Shown: positions 23,123 through 32,691, counted from the stretch's first letter. The stretch is 64,000 nucleotides of DNA from Micromonospora inyonensis (GCF_900091415.1 NZ_FMHU01000001.1:2418001-2482000); one strand, 5' to 3'. The notes: a model not told the origin generated them from the sequence alone. Numbers and translations are program-made.

Positions 23123-25096
23123 ATGCCCAGCGTGACGTCCCCGACGAGCAGACGCGTTCTGCTCGCGGCCGCCGTGGCCGCTGCCACGGCGATCGTTCCC
23201 CCCACCACCACCCCTGCGGCGGCCGATGCGTCCGTCACCCGGCAGCAGCAGTACGCGGCCGCGGCCGCGGAGTACGGAGTGCCGGAGAGCGTGCTGCTCG
23301 GCGTCTCCTACCTGCAGTCCCGGTGGGACACCAACGCCGGCACGCCCAGCACCAGCGGCGGCTACGGCCCCATGCACCTGACCGACGCCGAGTACGTGAT
23401 GTCCCTGCCCGGGGGACACCACCACGACGAGGACGAGGACCCGCGCGGCGACGACTCGCGGCCGGCGCACCCGGTCGACTCGACCGAGAAGGCGCCGCCG
23501 GCCGAGTCTCTCCAGACCCTCGACGCCGCCGCGACGCTCACCGGCACCAGCGAGGAGACGCTGCGCGGCGAGCCGGCGGCCAACATCCGGGGCGGTGCGG
23601 CCCTGCTCGCGTCGTACCAGCGGGAACTGGCTGGACCGACCGGGAGCACGAGCGACCCGGCTGCCTGGTACGGCGCGGTGGCCCGCTACTCCGGCGCGGA
23701 CAGCGCGGACGCCGCGGCCGCCTTCGCCAACGAGGTGTACGGCACGATCCGCGAGGGCGCGAGCCGGACCACCGACGACGGCCAGCGGATCACCCTCACC
23801 CCGCACGCCGACCTGGTCCCGGTGACGTCCTGGCTGGACAAACTCGGCCTGCGCGAGCTGGCGCGCCCGGACGGCCTGGAGTGCCCGAACGACATCTCCT
23901 GCGAGTGGATCCCGGCCCCCTACCAGGATCTCGGTAACGGGGACTACGGCAACCACGATCTCTCCGACCGGCCCAACCGGCAGAAGATCGAGTACATCGT
24001 CATCCACGACACCGAGGCGACCTGGGCGACCACGCTCAAGCTGGTCCAGGACCCGACGTACGTGAGCTGGCACTACTCGCTGCGATCGGTCGACGGGCAC
24101 ATCGCCCAGCACGTGAAGACCAAGGACGTCGGCTGGCACGCCGGCAACTGGTACGTCAACGCCAAGTCCGTCGGTCTGGAGCACGAGGGCTTCGCCGCCC
24201 AGGGCACCTGGTACACCGAGGCGATGTACCGGACCTCGGCGAAGCTGGTGCGGCACCTCGCGACGCGGCTCGGCATCCCGATGGACCGGCACCACATCAT
24301 CGGCCACGACAACATCCCGGGCACCGTCGCGGCGAACGTGCGCGGCATGCACTGGGACCCGGGACCGTACTGGGACTGGGACCACTACTTCGAGCTGATG
24401 AAGGCGCCGGAGATCAACACCGGTACCCCGCTGACCGGGCTGGTCCGCATCGAGCCGGACTTCGCCACCAACCGGCCGGCCTTCACCGGCTGCGTCACCG
24501 CCGGGGTGCCGTGCCCCTCGCGCGGTTCGTCGTCGGTGATCCTGCGCAGCGCGCCCAGCCCGGACGCGCCGCTGGTCAACGACATCGCCCTGCGCCCGGA
24601 CGGTACGCCGAACACCACGCACATCTCCGACCACGGCGCGCGGGCGTCGACCGGTCAGACGTACGCGATCGCGGACCGGCAGGGTGACTGGACGGCGATC
24701 TGGTACCTCGGGCAGAAGGCGTGGTTCCACAACCCGGCCGACGCGCCGACCGCGCAGTGGACCGTCGGCCTGGTCGCCACCCCGAAGCCGGGAAAGACGA
24801 CGATCCCGGTCTACGGGCGGGCGTACCCGGAGGAGGCGGCGTACCCGGCGGGCGTGCCGTACCAGACGATCTCGCCCCTGCAGTACACGCTCTCGGCCGG
24901 TCAGCGGTACGCCGTCGGCAACGTGCTGCCCGGGGAGTACTACCGGGCGACCACGTTCGACGGTTCGGCACCGGGCGACTGGACGGTGATCCGGGGCGAG
25001 AACCAGTACGTGCAGATCCAGTTCGGTCACCGGGTGATGTTCGTCAACCGGGACGACGTGCAGATCCTGCCTTCGGCTCTGGGCGCGCCCCGGTAG
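23123..25096 (+). CDS. Secreted N-acetylmuramoyl-L-alanine amidase
   Basis: 657-aa exported cell-wall hydrolase. A signal peptide (about 1-35, with RR and ending PAAADA) is followed by a lysozyme-like/transglycosylase-type region (about 38-205, VPESVLLGVSYLQSRWD) and a zinc amidase_2 domain (about 285-425). Zinc ligand His295 is in YIVIHDTE, HIIGHDNIPGT holds the second motif, and MHWDPGPYWDW closes the domain. The C-terminal 220 residues look like two SH3-type wall-binding segments. It would cut the bond between MurNAc and the stem peptide. GGAGG precedes the ATG; a TTGACC...TAAGGG promoter-like pair lies near 23059. A strong terminator follows. Target wall (self or competitor) unknown. Confidence 0.85.
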   Translation: MPSVTSPTSRRVLLAAAVAAATAIVPPTTTPAAADASVTRQQQYAAAAAEYGVPESVLLGVSYLQSRWDTNAGTPSTSGGYGPMHLTDAEYVMSLPGGHHHDEDEDPRGDDSRPAHPVDSTEKAPPAESLQTLDAAATLTGTSEETLRGEPAANIRGGAALLASYQRELAGPTGSTSDPAAWYGAVARYSGADSADAAAAFANEVYGTIREGASRTTDDGQRITLTPHADLVPVTSWLDKLGLRELARPDGLECPNDISCEWIPAPYQDLGNGDYGNHDLSDRPNRQKIEYIVIHDTEATWATTLKLVQDPTYVSWHYSLRSVDGHIAQHVKTKDVGWHAGNWYVNAKSVGLEHEGFAAQGTWYTEAMYRTSAKLVRHLATRLGIPMDRHHIIGHDNIPGTVAANVRGMHWDPGPYWDWDHYFELMKAPEINTGTPLTGLVRIEPDFATNRPAFTGCVTAGVPCPSRGSSSVILRSAPSPDAPLVNDIALRPDGTPNTTHISDHGARASTGQTYAIADRQGDWTAIWYLGQKAWFHNPADAPTAQWTVGLVATPKPGKTTIPVYGRAYPEEAAYPAGVPYQTISPLQYTLSAGQRYAVGNVLPGEYYRATTFDGSAPGDWTVIRGENQYVQIQFGHRVMFVNRDDVQILPSALGAPR

Positions 25097-25107
25097 TTGC
25101 GGGGCTC

Positions 25108-25141
25108 GGAGGGTTCCCGGCCGTCCGGCCGGGAACCCTCC
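25108..25141 (+). terminator. Rho-independent-type terminator after the amidase gene
   Basis: Perfect 15-bp stem (25108-25122 / 25127-25141) with loop GTCC, 12 bp after the amidase stop. The T-tract is weak, as usual for high-GC actinobacteria. Confidence 0.75.
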
Positions 25142-25258
25142 GCCGCGCGGGCGCGCCCCGTGGTCGGGTCGGGGGCGCTGCCGGGCCGGTGAACGGCCGC
25201 GCGGGAAAGGGGAGGGATGCCTCGCACCCGTCCGGGCACGGGACGCGGGGCCTGCCGG

Positions 25259-25435
25259 TCAGCGGGCCAGAACGGTCACCAACGTTCCGATGCTGGCGAC
25301 CATCGCGGCGATGATGGGGCTGAGCGCCTTGATGTACGCCAGGATGAGCCGGTGCCGCCCTTCCGGTTCGGCAGCGGGCTCCTCGTCGGGATCCGTCGTC
25401 TCGAAGTCCGGCCCAGGAGGGGCTACAGTCAACAT
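25259..25435 (-). CDS. Small one-helix membrane protein
   Basis: 58 aa. ATG 25435 is chosen because GGAAGGAGT sits just upstream. The N-terminal half is acidic and Pro-rich (PDFETTDPDEEPAAEPEG), then HRLILAYIKALSPIIAAMVASIGTLVTVLAR forms a single helix at the very C-terminus, consistent with a tail-anchored or small membrane peptide. I do not recognise it. It faces the amidase gene convergently across the terminator. Confidence 0.6.
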   Translation of the reverse strand: MLTVAPPGPDFETTDPDEEPAAEPEGRHRLILAYIKALSPIIAAMVASIGTLVTVLAR

Positions 25436-25843
25436 GACTCCTTCCGTCGCGAGCGGTCGAGTCGAATGCGGCGTCCGGTGCCAGCCGGGCGCCGCCTTTT
25501 TGGGCGACGCTGTGCCGTTCGACCGTTCGAGCATCCTCCTGCTGGGCGGCTATCACAAGGGTCGAGTTTTCACTGTCGGGTAGCTGACAGTCCGATGTAA
25601 TACACTGAGAAAATATCGGCGTAAGTCCTTGCATCGCGCCGAATCCTCGTGCAGTCGTACAGCGGAACGTGACCGCTACCTAGCGGATGCGTGAGTGCCG
25701 TCGCGGCGGGCGATCGGGCCCGGGTGTGACCGGACATCCCACGGCGACGTGCGGCGAAGACTCCTGGAAAACCGCGAGCCTGCACCCGCCTCTGCCGGGT
25801 ACAGGCTCCGCCCCCTGGCGGGGCTGGATGAGTCGAGGGACCT
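25436..25843. other. Gene-free stretch with an AT-richer patch
   Basis: No convincing gene. CTGTCGGGTAGCTGACAG and the AT-rich TGTAATACACTGAGAAAATATC near 25574-25618 stand out and probably belong to the promoter of the minus-strand 58-aa gene. The rest is GC-rich spacer up to the clpP terminator. Confidence 0.4.
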
Positions 25844-25881
25844 GTTCCCGCCCGGCCGCCCCGTGCCGGCCGGGCGGGAAC
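25844..25881 (-). terminator. Terminator of the clpP transcript
   Basis: Perfect 14-bp stem (GTTCCCGCCCGGCC 25844-25857 / 25868-25881) with a 10-nt loop, 3 bp beyond the minus-strand clpP stop. Confidence 0.75.
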
Positions 25882-25883
25882 GG

Positions 25884-26486
25884 TCAGTTCGTGGGGAGCT
25901 GCGCGGCGTGCTCCAGCACCCGGTCGATCAGCCCGTACTCCCGGGCCTGCTCGGCGGTGAACCAGCGGTCCCGGTCCGAGTCGCGCTCGATGTCGGCCAG
26001 GGAGCGGCCGCTGTGCTGGGCGATCAGCTCCTGCATGGTGCGTTTGACGAACAGCATGTTCTCGGCCTGGATGGTGATGTCGGCGGCCGTGCCACCGAAC
26101 CCGCCGGAGGGCTGGTGCATCATGATCCGCGAGTGGGGCAGGGCGTACCGCTTCCCGGGCGTCCCGGTGCAGAGCAGGAACTGCCCCATCGAGCCGGCGA
26201 AGCCGAGCGCCAGGGTGGCCACGTCGTTCTTGACGTAGCGCATGGTGTCGTAGATGGCCAGCCCGGCACTGACCGAGCCGCCCGGTGAGTTGATGTAGAG
26301 GAAGATGTCCTGCTCGGCGTCCTCGGCGGCGAGCAGCAGGATCTGCGCGCAGACCTGGTTGGCCGACGCCTCGGTCACCTCGGTGCCGAGGAAGACGATC
26401 CGCTCCCGCAGCAGCCGCTCGAACACCTGGTCACCGAAGGACGGCTGGTTGACCTCCAACATGCGCACCGTGTAACCGACAGTCAC
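25884..26486 (-). CDS. clpP: ATP-dependent Clp protease proteolytic subunit
   Basis: 200-aa ClpP peptidase, a serine protease that assembles into a 14-mer and degrades proteins unfolded by a Clp ATPase. Catalytic triad: Ser99 (GFAGSMGQF), His124 (RIMMHQPSGG), Asp169 (IERDSDRD). The usual GxAAS around the nucleophile reads GFAGS, a paralogue-type variation seen in extra actinobacterial ClpP copies. No clpX or second clpP is adjacent, so this is not the main clpP1P2-clpX locus. The gene for a ClgR-like regulator lies 133 bp upstream on the same strand, suggesting this copy is under, or encoded with, the Clp regulator. Confidence 0.9.
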   Translation of the reverse strand: MTVGYTVRMLEVNQPSFGDQVFERLLRERIVFLGTEVTEASANQVCAQILLLAAEDAEQDIFLYINSPGGSVSAGLAIYDTMRYVKNDVATLALGFAGSMGQFLLCTGTPGKRYALPHSRIMMHQPSGGFGGTAADITIQAENMLFVKRTMQELIAQHSGRSLADIERDSDRDRWFTAEQAREYGLIDRVLEHAAQLPTN

Positions 26487-26619
26487 CGTGGACCTCCCCG
26501 CGAACCTGCCGGCGGGCGACGTTCACCGCCCGGTGGACCGGCCCGTCAAGCGTGCGGTCCACGCGGCCCGACGACCGAGGGTTTCTGCCGCCGGCATATC
26601 TGCCGAGAGCAGAAGCCGG

Positions 26620-27138
26620 TCAGCAGCGGGGTGAGCGACCGACGACGAGCAGGACGCGGTGCTGCCCGACGCCGCTCCGGACGGGCCGGCGGGACCGCCC
26701 GAAGGAGCCCGTGCCGGTGGTCACGGCGGGACGACCGCCGACCGCCGCCCGGGCGTTCGGGACCCGGTTCGACGGACAGGTGGATCCGCCGGCGGCTGGA
26801 CGGGTGACCGGGGTGGGCCGGGACGCGGCCGGTGCGGGACGGGGACCGGTCGGCAGGACCCGTCGACCCGTCGGAACCCGGGGCGGCGTGACCGGGGTGC
26901 GGGGCTCCACGCGGCGCAGGTCGTCGCGGGCCTCCTCGAGCAGGTCGGAGAGGCGGATGCCGAGGGCCAGGCAGATCGCCGCGAGCACCTCCGACGAGGC
27001 CTCCTTGCGCCCCCGTTCGACCTCGGAGAGGTAGGGCACCGAGACCCCGGCCACCTCGGCGACCTCGCGCAGGGTGCGGCCCTGCCGGACGCGAAGCCGG
27101 CGCAGGACCCCGCCGATCACTCGCCGTAGCAACGACAT
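26620..27138 (-). CDS. ClgR-like helix-turn-helix regulator
   Basis: 172-aa XRE-type DNA-binding protein. The N-terminal 75 residues ([64 protein letters not shown]) resemble ClgR, the activator of clp genes in actinobacteria. ATG 27138 is chosen because GAGGAGG lies upstream and ClgR begins with the same M-x-LLRRVIG sequence. The C-terminal 90 residues are Pro/Arg-rich and probably disordered, longer than in typical ClgR. It precedes clpP on the same strand. In known systems ClgR is itself a Clp substrate, giving feedback; whether the odd tail keeps that property cannot be told. Confidence 0.8.
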   Translation of the reverse strand: MSLLRRVIGGVLRRLRVRQGRTLREVAEVAGVSVPYLSEVERGRKEASSEVLAAICLALGIRLSDLLEEARDDLRRVEPRTPVTPPRVPTGRRVLPTGPRPAPAASRPTPVTRPAAGGSTCPSNRVPNARAAVGGRPAVTTGTGSFGRSRRPVRSGVGQHRVLLVVGRSPRC

Positions 27139-27331
27139 CCGGGCCTCCTCGTCGGTGGTGCGGCTTCCGACCCTGCTCATTGTGCCGGTTTCCGCCGGTT
27201 GCGGTGGCCCCTGGGCGGACCGTGGGCACCACGGGGGAGAACCTGGCGGTGGCCACCTCGGCGGCCGACCTGCGGCGTACCGGCTATGTTGTGCACGTGC
27301 AGGCGGCAGCGGAGGCGGGGCGGGCCCGACG

Positions 27332-28345
27332 GTGATTCACTTTCCCGCGCAGCGGCGAGGGCCGCTCAGTGCGCTCAGCCTGCGGCTGGCCGCCGCCGTC
27401 GCCCTGGTCTTCGCCGTGGTCGGCGCGGTCTACCTGGACCGCGACGGCTACCGCGACGTCAACGAGGACGGCCTGACCCTCCTCGACTGTTTCTACTACG
27501 CGGTGGTCTCGCTCTCCACCACCGGCTACGGCGACATCACGCCGGCCTCGGACTCGGCCCGGCTGATCAATGTCCTCTTCGTCACGCCGGCCCGGGTGAT
27601 CTTCCTGATCATCCTGGTCGGCACCACCCTGGAAGTCCTGACCGAGCAGTACCGGACCGGCCGTCGGCTGAGCCGGTGGGGGAGAACCGTGAAGGATCAC
27701 GTCATCATCTGCGGCTACGGCACCAAGGGCCGCAGCGCGATCTCCGCCCTGATGGAGAACGGTTTGGACAAGTCCAGGATCGTCGTGGTGGAGCGCAGCG
27801 GCGCGGCGATCCGACAGGCCACCTCGGCCGGGCTGGTCGCCATCGAGGGGTCCGCCACCCGGTCGGCGGTGCTCAACGAGGCGCACGTCCGGTCGGCCAA
27901 GGCGGTGATCATCGCGACCGACAGCGACGACGCGTCCGTGCTGGTGGCGTTGACCGTCCGTCAGCTCACCGCCGGGCAGGTCCGGATCATCGCCGCGGTC
28001 CGGGAGGCCGAGAACGCCCCGCTGCTCAAGCAGAGCGGCGCGCACCACGTGATCGTCTCCTCCGCCACCGCCGGCCGGCTGCTCGGCCTCTCCACCTCCG
28101 CGCCACCCCTGATCGACGTGGTCGAGGACCTGCTCACCCCCGGTCAGGGCATGGCGCTCGCCATGCGTTCGGCGGAACGCGCCGAGGTGGGACGCTCGCC
28201 CCGGGAGCTGGAGTCGCTGGTCATCGCGCTGGTCCGCCGGGGCAAGGTGGTCACCCTCTCCGACCAGGCCGGCGCCCTCATCGAGACCGGCGACATGCTG
28301 GTGTACGTCCGCGACGACCGTCCTCAGGCGACCGTCGCACCCTGA
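27332..28345 (+). CDS. Two-helix potassium channel with RCK (TrkA-N) domain
   Basis: 337-aa membrane protein. Transmembrane helix 1 is at about residues 16-34, the pore with selectivity filter TTGYGD at 63-68, helix 2 at about 84-104, then a cytoplasmic Rossmann-type RCK domain ([17 protein letters not shown], about 118-240) and a TrkA-C-like end ([10 protein letters not shown]). Such channels pass K+ and are gated by ligands such as nucleotides or Ca2+ bound to the RCK ring. The GTG at 27332 is the most suitable start because it places helix 1 near the N-terminus. It lies divergent to the clgR gene. Confidence 0.88.
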   Translation: MIHFPAQRRGPLSALSLRLAAAVALVFAVVGAVYLDRDGYRDVNEDGLTLLDCFYYAVVSLSTTGYGDITPASDSARLINVLFVTPARVIFLIILVGTTLEVLTEQYRTGRRLSRWGRTVKDHVIICGYGTKGRSAISALMENGLDKSRIVVVERSGAAIRQATSAGLVAIEGSATRSAVLNEAHVRSAKAVIIATDSDDASVLVALTVRQLTAGQVRIIAAVREAENAPLLKQSGAHHVIVSSATAGRLLGLSTSAPPLIDVVEDLLTPGQGMALAMRSAERAEVGRSPRELESLVIALVRRGKVVTLSDQAGALIETGDMLVYVRDDRPQATVAP

Positions 28346-28640
28346 CCGGTCCCGGGCCCGGAGGGTGTGTCCCCCGGTCAGACCCTTGGGTTGATCGCAG
28401 AATTACCTTTACGGTTCTTTCTCCCCGCTGGGATGCTTGCTACGGTTCGACGGCTTGGAATCGCCAACGGGTGTGACAATCGACCGCAGTCGACGCACCA
28501 TCACTGGCTCAGGCGACGGGGGCAATATCTTTCGCGCGGGGCTCTTCGGGCTCGGGCGTCGATCGCCGTCTCCCCGTCCGGTCGGGCATTGCAGCTGAGC
28601 TGTTCCAAGTGCCTCGTAATCGAACGACGGGAAACCATCA

Positions 28641-29111
28641 GTGGCTGAAGTGGCAACATCCGCAGGAGTCAGACGGCGGTTGTCGGCCGGCATCGTCGCG
28701 GGCCTGGCCCTCGCCGGGGTCGTGGCTGTCGCGCCCGCGACCGTCGCGCAGGCCGCCCCCGCCGGGAACGGCGTGTACGACGCGGCGGGCGGGTCCGGGA
28801 AGAGAAGCCTGGACATGCTGCCGAACCTGCGAAAGGGCGAGCTGAAGCTCCCCGAGCCGGGCGCCAAGGGACCCCGGTTCCAGTCCGGCAGCGCGGCGTC
28901 ACCCCGCATCGTGAAGGGGGAACTCGCCAGTGCCTCGGAGTTCCCGTACATCGTCGGGATCGTCACCACCCTCCAGGTCGACGGTGAGTCCTACTGGTAC
29001 TACTGCACCGGCACGATCATCGCCGGCAACAAGGTGCTGACGGCCGCGCACTGCGTCACCGACGGGCCGGGCACCACCCGGGTCATCGCCGGTAACGACC
29101 AGATCTTCGAC
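28641..29111 (+). pseudogene. Secreted trypsin-like protease, N-terminal part
   Basis: First 157 codons of a secreted S1-family serine protease. A signal peptide (about 1-39, ending VAQAAPAG), a propeptide and the mature start IVKGELASASEFPYIVGI are present, then catalytic His137 in LTAAHCVTD. The reading stops at an IS3-type element inserted after AGNDQIFD (29111). The other part of the gene lies at 30376-31575. The section with the catalytic Asp is absent from both pieces, so the insertion was accompanied by a deletion. Gene function is lost unless the protein is produced elsewhere. Confidence 0.85.
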
Positions 29112-29154
29112 TGAGGTTCCCCCGATAGCGTGGAGGCCGGACCTAAGGGGATAG

Positions 29155-29457
29155 ATGGTCATGGCTGAAACGAGGAGACGGTTCGACCGGGAGTTCCGTG
29201 AGGGCGCCGTGCGGATCGTGCGGGAGACGGGTAAGCCGATCGCGCAGGTCGCTCGGGATCTGGGTATCAACAACGGCACTTTGGCGAACTGGGTGGCGCA
29301 GGAGCGTCGGGCTCGGGGCGAGGCCGCCGCGGGTGGTCTCGGTGAGGACGAACGCGCCGAGCTGGCCAGGCTGCGTAAGGAAAACGCTGAGCTGGCGATG
29401 GAGCGTGATGTCCTCAAGCGATCCGTGGTCCTGTGGGTCAAGGAGGCGACGAAGTGA
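29155..29457 (+). CDS. IS3-family transposase OrfA (helix-turn-helix part)
   Basis: 100-aa basic protein with an HTH_Tnp_1-type domain (FDREFREGAVRIVRETGKPI then AQVARDLGINNGTLANWV) and a C-terminal leucine-zipper-like coiled coil (LARLRKENAELAMERDVLKR). It binds the IS ends. ORFB overlaps its stop in the -1 frame (GTG 29454 versus TGA 29455-29457), the usual arrangement for a frameshifted OrfAB fusion; I did not identify a specific slip site. Confidence 0.88.
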   Translation: MVMAETRRRFDREFREGAVRIVRETGKPIAQVARDLGINNGTLANWVAQERRARGEAAAGGLGEDERAELARLRKENAELAMERDVLKRSVVLWVKEATK

Positions 29458-30344
29458 CCGTGGCCCGCTTCGTCGCCGCCCAGAGGACCGAGCATGCCGT
29501 GCCGCACGCGGTGACCTGCCGGGCGCTGGGGCTGTCGCAGTCGTGGTTCTACAAGTGGCGTGACCGGCGACCCACCGCACGGCAGGCCCGCCGCGATGCC
29601 CTCGACGAGGCGATCCGGGCAGCGTTCGACGCCTCCGGCGGCACCTACGGCTCCCCGCGGGTGACCCAGGACCTGCACGCCGACGGGTGGCAGGTGTCGG
29701 TCAACACCGTCGCGGCCCGCATGGCGCGGCTGGGTCTGGCCGGACGCACCCCGCGCCGCCGACGCGCCCTCACCAAGCAGGGCAAACGGCCGGTGGCACC
29801 GGACCGGGTCCGGCGGCAGTTCACCGCCGTCGCACCGGACGTGTTGTGGTGCGGCGACATCACCGAGATCGTTACCGACGAGGGCAAGCTGTACCTGGCC
29901 ACGGTGATCGATCTGCACTCCCGCCGGCTGCTCGGCTACGCCATGGGCGACCGGCACGACGCCGACCTGACCCAGGCCACCCTGAGCATGGCCGCCGCGA
30001 CCCGCGGCGGCACCGTGGACGGAGTGATCTTCCACAGCGACCGCGGCAGCGAGTACACCGCCGCCGAATACGCCACCGCCTGCCGCCGGCTGGGTGTCCT
30101 GCAATCGATGGGCCGGGTCGGCTGCGCCCTGGACAACGCCGCCGCGGAGGCGTTCAACTCCACCATCAAGGTCGAGTACATCCACCGGCAGCGGTTCCGC
30201 ACCCGCGCCGAAGCCCGACTCAAGATCGCCACCTGGATCGTCGATTTCTACAACACCCGCCGACGCCACAGCGCCTGCGATGGCATGTCACCCATCGACT
30301 ACGAACGCTTCATCGCCCAAGCCCGCCTGGCTCAGGCAGCTTAA
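29454..30344 (+). CDS. IS3-family transposase OrfB (DDE catalytic part)
   Basis: 296-aa integrase-core (rve) protein. The DDE residues are in LWCGDITEIVT (first Asp), IFHSDRGSEYT (second Asp) and NAAAEAFNSTIKVEY (Glu), followed by the C-terminal YNTRRRHSACDGMSPIDYE motif of the family. The N-terminal HTH_21 segment (ALGLSQSWFYKW, then GTYGSPRV) is present. The frame is intact, so the element may be active. It is probably expressed mainly as a fusion with OrfA. Confidence 0.9.
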   Translation: MTVARFVAAQRTEHAVPHAVTCRALGLSQSWFYKWRDRRPTARQARRDALDEAIRAAFDASGGTYGSPRVTQDLHADGWQVSVNTVAARMARLGLAGRTPRRRRALTKQGKRPVAPDRVRRQFTAVAPDVLWCGDITEIVTDEGKLYLATVIDLHSRRLLGYAMGDRHDADLTQATLSMAAATRGGTVDGVIFHSDRGSEYTAAEYATACRRLGVLQSMGRVGCALDNAAAEAFNSTIKVEYIHRQRFRTRAEARLKIATWIVDFYNTRRRHSACDGMSPIDYERFIAQARLAQAA

Positions 30345-30375
30345 ACAGCCCTCCACGCTTCCAGGGGATTGACAA

Positions 30376-31575
30376 AACCTGCCCGTCGAGTACACCCCGA
30401 TCGCGATGGGCAACCAGGGCGACCAGGTGCCGTACGCGGTCGGCACGACCGGGGTGATCGCCGGCTACGGCAAGACGTCGTCCGACGACGCGCTCTCGGA
30501 CAGCCGGCTGCGCAAGGCCACCGTCCCGATGCGGTCCGACGCCGACTGCAACGTCACGGGCCTCTACTACCCGGCCGAGATGATCTGTGCCGGCACGGGC
30601 GGCACCGAGACGAACCTGGGTAGCGACACCTGCAACGGCGACTCCGGCGGACCGCTCGTCGTCGGTGGCAAGCAGGTGGGCGTGACCAGCTGGGGCTTCC
30701 GGCCCTGTGGCGTGTACCCCGGCTACTACGTGCGGCTGAACAACTACGTCAACGTGGTGAAGGCGGACTTCACCCGGCCGCCGCTGATCAACGCCGACTG
30801 GACCGGTGACGGTCACACCGACCTGATGTCCCGGGACGCCGCCGGCGACCTCTGGCTGCACTACGGCAGCGGCTTCGGCAACAACGGGTACGGGGGCTTC
30901 TACATGTCCCGCCCGATCAGCTCGGGCTGGAGCGGCTTCAGCCGCATCTTCCGCGTCTACAACTGGAACGGCGACAACAAGCCGTCCATCTTCGCGATGC
31001 GGCCGAACGGTGAGCTGTACCGGTACGACACCGACGGCGCGGGCAAGTTCGTCGGCGGGGCCAAGCTGATCGGCACCGGTTGGCAGAACTTCACCGCCCT
31101 GATGGTGACCAACAACTGGGTCGGCAACAACCGGCCGAGCCTGCTGGTCCGCCGGTCCAACGGCGAGTTGGTCCGCTACACCAGCAACGGTGCGGGCGGC
31201 TGGGAGAACCCGAGGGGTGTCCTGATCGGCACCGGCTGGAACACCTTCAACCTGTTCCTGACGCCGGGTGCCTGGAAGGGCGACGGGCGTGAGGTGATCA
31301 TCGGTCGCACCTCGGTCGGTGAGCTGAAGCTGTACCAGTCCGACGGCGCGGGCGGGTGGACCAACCCGAAGGGCGACCTGATCGGCAGCGGCTGGGGCGG
31401 CTTCACGAACATCATCACCCCGGGTGACTGGGACGGCGACAACATGGTGGACATGCTGGGTGTCAACAGCCTCCACCAGATGCGGATCTACACGACCAAC
31501 GGCTACGGCCAGTGGCTCGACGCGAAGGGCAAGACCATCTCCACCGACTGGGACTACTTCAACCTGGTCTTCTGA
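30376..31575 (+). pseudogene. Secreted trypsin-like protease, C-terminal part with FG-GAP/VCBS repeats
   Basis: Continuation of the gene broken at 29111, in frame from AAC 30376 (NLPVEYTPIAMG). It carries the S1 nucleophile in CNGDSGGPLVV (Ser codon 30643), then VGVTSWGF and YVNVVKADF closing the protease domain. After that come about five repeats of 45-50 residues of the type DWTGDGHTDLMSRDAAGDLWLH (FG-GAP/VCBS-like), likely a surface- or glycan-binding module. The missing 40 or so residues between the two parts should have contained the catalytic Asp. There is no start codon immediately after the IS other than ATG 30406, which would give a chain without signal peptide or His. Confidence 0.85.
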
Positions 31576-31592
31576 CCGGGCAGGTGGAACGG

Positions 31593-31626
31593 CCGGGGCC
31601 CGCAACCGATCGGTTGCGGGCCCCGG
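31593..31626. terminator. Bidirectional terminator between protease and korB
   Basis: Perfect 16-bp stem CCGGGGCCCGCAACCG (31593-31608) with its complement (31611-31626) and a 2-nt loop, placed between two convergent genes, so it can serve both. Confidence 0.75.
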
Positions 31627-31656
31627 TCCGTGTTCTGCCGCCGGTGGCGGTTCGGG

Positions 31657-32691
31657 TCAGAGGATCGTCCAGGTGTCCCCGCTGTTGAGGAGACCGGCGA
31701 GCTGCTGCTCCGGCGTCTCGGAGACCGCGGCCCTGGCCTCCGCGACCTGCGTCTGCACCACGCTGTCGTAGGTGGGGCGGTTGACCGAGCGGAACACGCC
31801 GATCGGGGTGTTGCTCAGGTCCAGCCCGGGCAGCCGGCTCAGCGCGAACGCGTACGCCGGGTCGGCGACGGTGGCGTCGTGCACCAGGATGTGCTCGGCC
31901 GGGGTGAGGTCCGTCCTGCGGACCTCCAGGCCGAAGCCGCCCGGCGGGTGCACCACGCAGAACTGGTCGTCCTTGCCGAACATGATCGGCTGCCCGTGCT
32001 CCAGCCGGATCAGGAAGTCGTCGCGGGTGTCCGGCTCCTTGAGCGGGTCGAACGCGCCGTCGTTGAAGATGTTGCAGTTCTGGTAGATCTCCACCAGCGC
32101 CGAGCCCTGGTGCTCGGCGGCGGCCCGCAACACCGACTGGAGGTGCTTGCGGTCGGAGTCGATGGTGCGGGCGACGAAGGTCGCCTCCGCGCCCAGGGCG
32201 AGCGAGATCGGGTTGAACGGCGCGTCCGCCGAGCCCGCCGGGGTCGACTTGGTGACCTTGCCGACCTCGGAGGTGGGCGAGTACTGCCCCTTGGTCAGCC
32301 CGTAGATCCGGTTGTTGAAGAGCAGGATCTTGAGGTTGACGTTGCGGCGCAGCGCGTGGATGAGGTGGTTGCCGCCGATGGAGAGGGCGTCACCGTCGCC
32401 GGTCACCACCCAGACCGACAGGTCCGGGCGGCTGACCGAGAGCCCGGTGGCGATCGCCGGGGCCCGGCCGTGGATCGAGTGCATCCCGTAGGTGTTCATG
32501 TAGTACGGGAAGCGCGAGGAACAGCCGATGCCGGAGACGAAGACGATGTTCTCGCGGGGGATCTTCAGCTCGGGCATGAACTGCTGCACCGCGGCGAGGA
32601 TCGCGTAGTCACCGCAGCCGGGGCACCAGCGCACCTCCTGGTCGGACTTGAAGTCCTTGGCGGTGAGCTTGAGGGCGACGGGCTCAGACAT
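31657..32691 (-). CDS. korB: 2-oxoacid:ferredoxin oxidoreductase, beta subunit
   Basis: 344-aa TPP-binding subunit. VRWCPGCGDYAI (Cys23 and Cys26 of the iron-sulfur cluster) and WVVTGDGDALSIGGNH (TPP/Mg2+ motif GDGxxxxxGxNH, about 95-110) identify it, and GQYSPTSEVGKVTKST is typical of the KorB type. With KorA it converts 2-oxoglutarate and CoA to succinyl-CoA, CO2 and reduced ferredoxin. It overlaps the korA end by 8 bp, so translation is coupled. Actinobacteria use it as an alternative to the 2-oxoglutarate dehydrogenase complex. Other 2-oxoacids are possible. Confidence 0.9.
   Translation of the reverse strand: MSEPVALKLTAKDFKSDQEVRWCPGCGDYAILAAVQQFMPELKIPRENIVFVSGIGCSSRFPYYMNTYGMHSIHGRAPAIATGLSVSRPDLSVWVVTGDGDALSIGGNHLIHALRRNVNLKILLFNNRIYGLTKGQYSPTSEVGKVTKSTPAGSADAPFNPISLALGAEATFVARTIDSDRKHLQSVLRAAAEHQGSALVEIYQNCNIFNDGAFDPLKEPDTRDDFLIRLEHGQPIMFGKDDQFCVVHPPGGFGLEVRRTDLTPAEHILVHDATVADPAYAFALSRLPGLDLSNTPIGVFRSVNRPTYDSVVQTQVAEARAAVSETPEQQLAGLLNSGDTWTIL

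Larger units (their letters stand above)
29112..30374 (+). mobile_element. IS3-family insertion sequence inside the protease gene, 1263 bp
   Basis: Ends TGAGGTTCCCCCGATAGCGTGG at 29112 and the complementary-type end finishing GGGGATTGACA at 30374 match in about 18 of 25 positions (inner GCGTGGAGG identical). They enclose overlapping orfA and orfB of the IS3 kind. The flanks, GAC on the left and AAA on the right, are not a 3-bp target duplication, which fits loss of adjacent DNA after insertion. Confidence 0.85.

Noticed and set aside
23102..25030. Long antisense frame opposite the amidase gene
   Set aside because: No known domain and low-complexity Arg/Val composition; the plus strand carries a complete, signal-peptide-bearing enzyme.
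28346..28640. Possible cyclic-di-AMP riboswitch before the secreted protease
   Set aside because: Cell-wall enzyme genes in actinobacteria often have one, but the conserved sequence blocks are not present here.
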